From: Candidatus Wolfebacteria bacterium
Lineage (GTDB): Bacteria; Patescibacteriota; Minisyncoccia; UBA6257; UBA9933
Length of the DNA stretch: 5,761 nucleotides
Direction of reading: 5' to 3'
Assembly (NCBI GenBank): GCA_027336345.1
Contig: DAHWFZ010000045.1
Coordinates: forward strand, 1-5,761
This document shows positions 3,812 through 5,761 of the stretch, piece by piece (the first letter of the stretch is position 1; each line of letters starts with the position of its first letter). The position numbers and the translations under genes were made by a program. Under the pieces are notes generated by a model. That model did no database searches. It had not been told where the DNA came from and saw nothing but the letters and a program-made list of their open reading frames with translations.

Positions 3812-4510
3812 GTGCCGACAGCTTCAGAAAATTTAGAAATAAAAATCGGGGTGGCTTTTACGAATAAAAACTTTCTTAAGGAAGCGCTCACCCACCGCTC
3901 CTACATAAACGAGAATCCGAATTGGGATGTCCCTCATAACGAACGCCTTGAATTTTTAGGCGACGCGGTTTTGGAATTGGCTGTTACCCAGAATCTTTAC
4001 GGACAATTTCCGGATTTGGCCGAAGGCGAACTCACAAGCATCCGCGCCGCTTTGGTTAATTATCAAACGCTTTCAAAAATCGCCAAAGAAATAAATCTGG
4101 ACACCGCCATATATCTGTCCAAAGGCGGAGCCAAAGAAACCGAACGGGCAAAAGACGTAATAATGGCAAACGCTTTTGAAGCGCTTATCGGAGCGATTTA
4201 TCTGGATAAAGGATACGACGTTGCGGCTGATTTTATAAAAAAGAATGTTTTGGTAATGACAAAAGAAATTACCGACAACAAGCTTTATAAAGACCCGAAA
4301 AGCTTGCTGCAAGAAATTATCCAGGAAAAACTGAAAGTGACTCCCGAATATAAAGTTTTGAAAGAAGAAGGCCCTGACCATAATAAAATTTTTGAAGTGG
4401 GAGTTTATTTCGGCGATACATTGTCGGGAAACGGAAAAGGATTTTCAAAGCAGGAAGCGGAAGTGGAAGCGGCAAAAAACGCGCTCGCGAAATTAAACGG
4501 CATTCAATAA
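3812..4510 (+). CDS. rnc: Ribonuclease III
   Basis: 232-residue endonuclease that cleaves double-stranded RNA, as in rRNA precursor processing and mRNA turnover. The RNase III domain (about 8-150) has LTHRSY (26-31) and the signature HNERLEFLGDAVLEL (42-56) with acidic residues E44, E47 and D51. The second catalytic cluster reads MANAFEALIGAIYLDKG: E123 is present, but the position equal to E. coli D114 is N120. A dsRNA-binding domain occupies about 160-230 (DPKSLLQEIIQEKL..., then KGFSKQEAEVEAAKNALAKL). The start is GTG at 3812; this gives a normal-length N-terminus, no nearer ATG exists and no SD is visible. It sits 71 bases after nusB and 213 before smc; rnc next to smc is a common bacterial arrangement. 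The family call is certain. The Asn substitution may alter metal use, but I believe it recurs in related phyla. Confidence 0.97.
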   Translation: MPTASENLEIKIGVAFTNKNFLKEALTHRSYINENPNWDVPHNERLEFLGDAVLELAVTQNLYGQFPDLAEGELTSIRAALVNYQTLSKIAKEINLDTAIYLSKGGAKETERAKDVIMANAFEALIGAIYLDKGYDVAADFIKKNVLVMTKEITDNKLYKDPKSLLQEIIQEKLKVTPEYKVLKEEGPDHNKIFEVGVYFGDTLSGNGKGFSKQEAEVEAAKNALAKLNGIQ

Positions 4511-4525
4511 TTAAAATTTATTTTT

Positions 4526-4583
4526 GTCATTCTGCCCTCTGTAAATAATCTTAATAAGATCCTTCGGATTACCTCAGGATGAC
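4526..4583. repeat. REPIN-like inverted-pair repeat, copy 1 upstream of smc
   Basis: The 58-bp block runs from GTCATTCTG (4526-4534) to CAGGATGAC (4575-4583), ends that are complementary apart from one position. Its right 27 bases (4557-4583) are identical to 4681-4707. It begins 15 bases after the rnc stop codon. It belongs to the same family as 3110-3205 and 4634-4707. No target-site duplication was recognised. Confidence 0.75.
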
Positions 4584-4603
4584 AAATATTCTGCTCGTGA
4601 TGA

Positions 4604-4620
4604 CGGAGTACTTTACTCCG
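4604..4620. repeat. small perfect hairpin between the two repeat copies
   Basis: CGGAGTA (4604-4610) and TACTCCG (4614-4620) form a perfect 7-bp stem with a 3-base loop. It has no T-run after it, so it is not a typical terminator. It lies in the 50-base spacer between the two REPIN-like copies. Confidence 0.5.
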
Positions 4621-4633
4621 GATAACGCGCACA

Positions 4634-4707
4634 GTCATTCTGACGTACTCGGAAGAATCTTGTTTAATATCACCAAGTAGAGATCCTTCGGATTACCTCA
4701 GGATGAC
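4634..4707. repeat. REPIN-like inverted-pair repeat, copy 2 upstream of smc
   Basis: The 74-bp block runs from GTCATTCTGA (4634-4643) to CAGGATGAC (4699-4707). The left part (4634-4659) is the exact reverse complement of 3180-3205. The right 27 bases (4681-4707) are a perfect direct copy of 4557-4583. The element ends 16 bases before the smc ATG, so any smc promoter or leader between rnc and smc must lie in or next to it. Confidence 0.8.
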
Positions 4708-4723
4708 CCAAAGATAAAAATTT

Positions 4724-5761
4724 ATGTTTCTGAAAAGTTTAGAACTTAACGGATTCAAATCCTTCGCGCAAAAAACCGTGCTGGAATTCCCGAAAGGAAT
4801 TACGGCTGTTGTCGGCCCGAACGGTTCTGGCAAATCAAATGTCATAGACGCCATCCGCTGGATTTTGGGCGAACGCGAAGCTAAAAACTTACGGGGCGCC
4901 AAGGCGGAAGACCTGATTTTTGCCGGCACCCCGAAACGGCCAAGGGTTTCAATGGCTCAAGTCGCAATTCGCTTTGACAATACTTCAAGATTTTTCCCGG
5001 TTGATTTTGACGAAGTTTCAATCGCCAGAGAAGTCAGCCGCGACGGCAATTCTTCGTATTTGTTAAACAAGTCGGAAGTCCGCGCAAAAGATATCATAGA
5101 TTCTTTCGCGCGCGCAAGGCTGGGCACCAGAGGCATTACCATAATCAACCAGGGCTCCAGCGACTTGTTTGTGCGAGTAAGCCCCGAAGAACGCCGGATG
5201 ATGATTGAAGAAGTTCTGGGATTGAAAGAATACCAGCTTAAAAAATCAGAAGCGGAAAGGAAGCTGAAAGCCACCTCGGCAAATCTGGAAAAAATAAAAA
5301 TCACCCTTGAAGAAGTGCTCCCCCGCTTAAAAATGCTGAAGCGCCAGGTTTCCAAATACGAAGCACGCGGCGAAAAACAAAAAGAGCTGGAAGACATTGA
5401 AAATAATTTTTTCGGTTTTAAATTATCGGAAATAAACCAGGGGCTGAATAAAAATAAAATCCAAATCAGCGATTTTGAACAAAAAATTTCCGGCAAAGAC
5501 AGCGAACTGAAAGCGCTGGAAGAAAACCTGAGACAAGTTGAATCAACCGAGCATCAGAACAAACAAGCCGCGGAGCTCCGCCTGAAAAAATCGTCCCTTT
5601 CCGGCAAGCAATACCAAATCCAAAAAGAATTCGCAAAAATCGAAGCGCGTTTGGATTTTTTGAGCTCTTATGTTGAAGAGGCTCATATTGATTTCAAAAA
5701 AGAAGACCTGTTAAATCTTGTAAAAGACATCCGCGCCGGGCTGGAAAACAATCTGCAAAAC
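4724..5761 (+). CDS. smc: Chromosome partition protein SMC, N-terminal part (runs off the window)
   Basis: The frame stays open from ATG 4724 to the window end: 346 codons of a protein that is usually about 1,100-1,200 residues. SMC dimers with ScpA/ScpB compact and segregate the chromosome in an ATP-dependent way. The start MFLKSLELNGFKSFA is the family's standard opening. Walker A is GPNGSGKS (residues 31-38), followed by NVIDAIRWILGE. The Q-loop glutamine is probably Q143 in TIINQGSSD, followed by SPEERRMMIEEVLGL, after which a long charged coiled coil (from about 165, rich in K, E, L, Q) begins and continues to the edge. The hinge, returning coil, signature motif and Walker B lie outside the window. 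No SD precedes the ATG. Two antisense ORFs in the region (4693-4929 and 4957-5496) are shadows of this gene. Confidence 0.97.
   Translation, partial: MFLKSLELNGFKSFAQKTVLEFPKGITAVVGPNGSGKSNVIDAIRWILGEREAKNLRGAKAEDLIFAGTPKRPRVSMAQVAIRFDNTSRFFPVDFDEVSIAREVSRDGNSSYLLNKSEVRAKDIIDSFARARLGTRGITIINQGSSDLFVRVSPEERRMMIEEVLGLKEYQLKKSEAERKLKATSANLEKIKITLEEVLPRLKMLKRQVSKYEARGEKQKELEDIENNFFGFKLSEINQGLNKNKIQISDFEQKISGKDSELKALEENLRQVESTEHQNKQAAELRLKKSSLSGKQYQIQKEFAKIEARLDFLSSYVEEAHIDFKKEDLLNLVKDIRAGLENNLQN

Noticed and set aside
4957..5496. 179-residue antisense ORF opposite smc, and 78-residue ORF at 4693-4929
   Set aside because: Shadows of the smc reading frame; serine/phenylalanine-rich low-complexity translations of the reverse of K/E-rich coiled-coil codons.

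Overview
The window looks like chromosomal housekeeping DNA from a small-genome bacterium, most plausibly a member of the Patescibacteria (Candidate Phyla Radiation, Parcubacteria-like). This placement is an inference. It rests on moderate-to-low GC, compact single-domain versions of core proteins (a 235-residue YidC with no visible lipoprotein signal, a 138-residue Jag with no Jag_N domain), almost no Shine-Dalgarno (SD) sites, and protein sequences typical in style of that group. No rRNA, tRNA or CRISPR array was seen.

Layout: positions 1-107 hold the 5' end of a minus-strand ORF that runs off the window, possibly a transposase or integrase. Positions 108-239 are intergenic and include a dispersed-repeat remnant. 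A minus-strand cluster follows, in transcription order ruvB (2535-1540), yidC (1466-759) and jag/khpB (656-240). A divergent intergenic region (2536-2841) carries a putative leaderless ruvB promoter, an array of three CCTCC/GGAGG hairpins, a good sigma-70-type promoter for rpmF and a pyrimidine heptamer tract. rpmF (ribosomal protein L32) is on the plus strand and ends in a perfect 18-bp hairpin. A second plus-strand cluster, nusB (3306-3740), rnc (3812-4510) and smc (4724 to beyond the window end), follows a REPIN-like repeat element.

The genes are core information-processing functions: Holliday-junction migration (RuvB), membrane-protein insertion (YidC), an RNA-binding partner protein (Jag), a ribosomal protein (L32), antitermination (NusB), dsRNA processing (RNase III) and chromosome condensation (SMC, N-terminal 346 residues only). 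I see no new enzymatic system here.

The unusual content is between the genes. First, GTCATYCTGA...GAAGRATCT repeats occur in inverted pairs at three places, plus a single copy near the left edge. Second, short-period (7-10 bp) degenerate tandem repeats, three of them folded into long imperfect inverted repeats, fill the yidC-jag, ruvB-yidC and nusB-rnc gaps and the rpmF leader, each gap with its own motif. Third, there is a three-unit CCTCC/GGAGG hairpin array. Protein-level oddities are a Jag KH domain without a GxxG loop and an RNase III with Asn at a metal-ligand Asp position.
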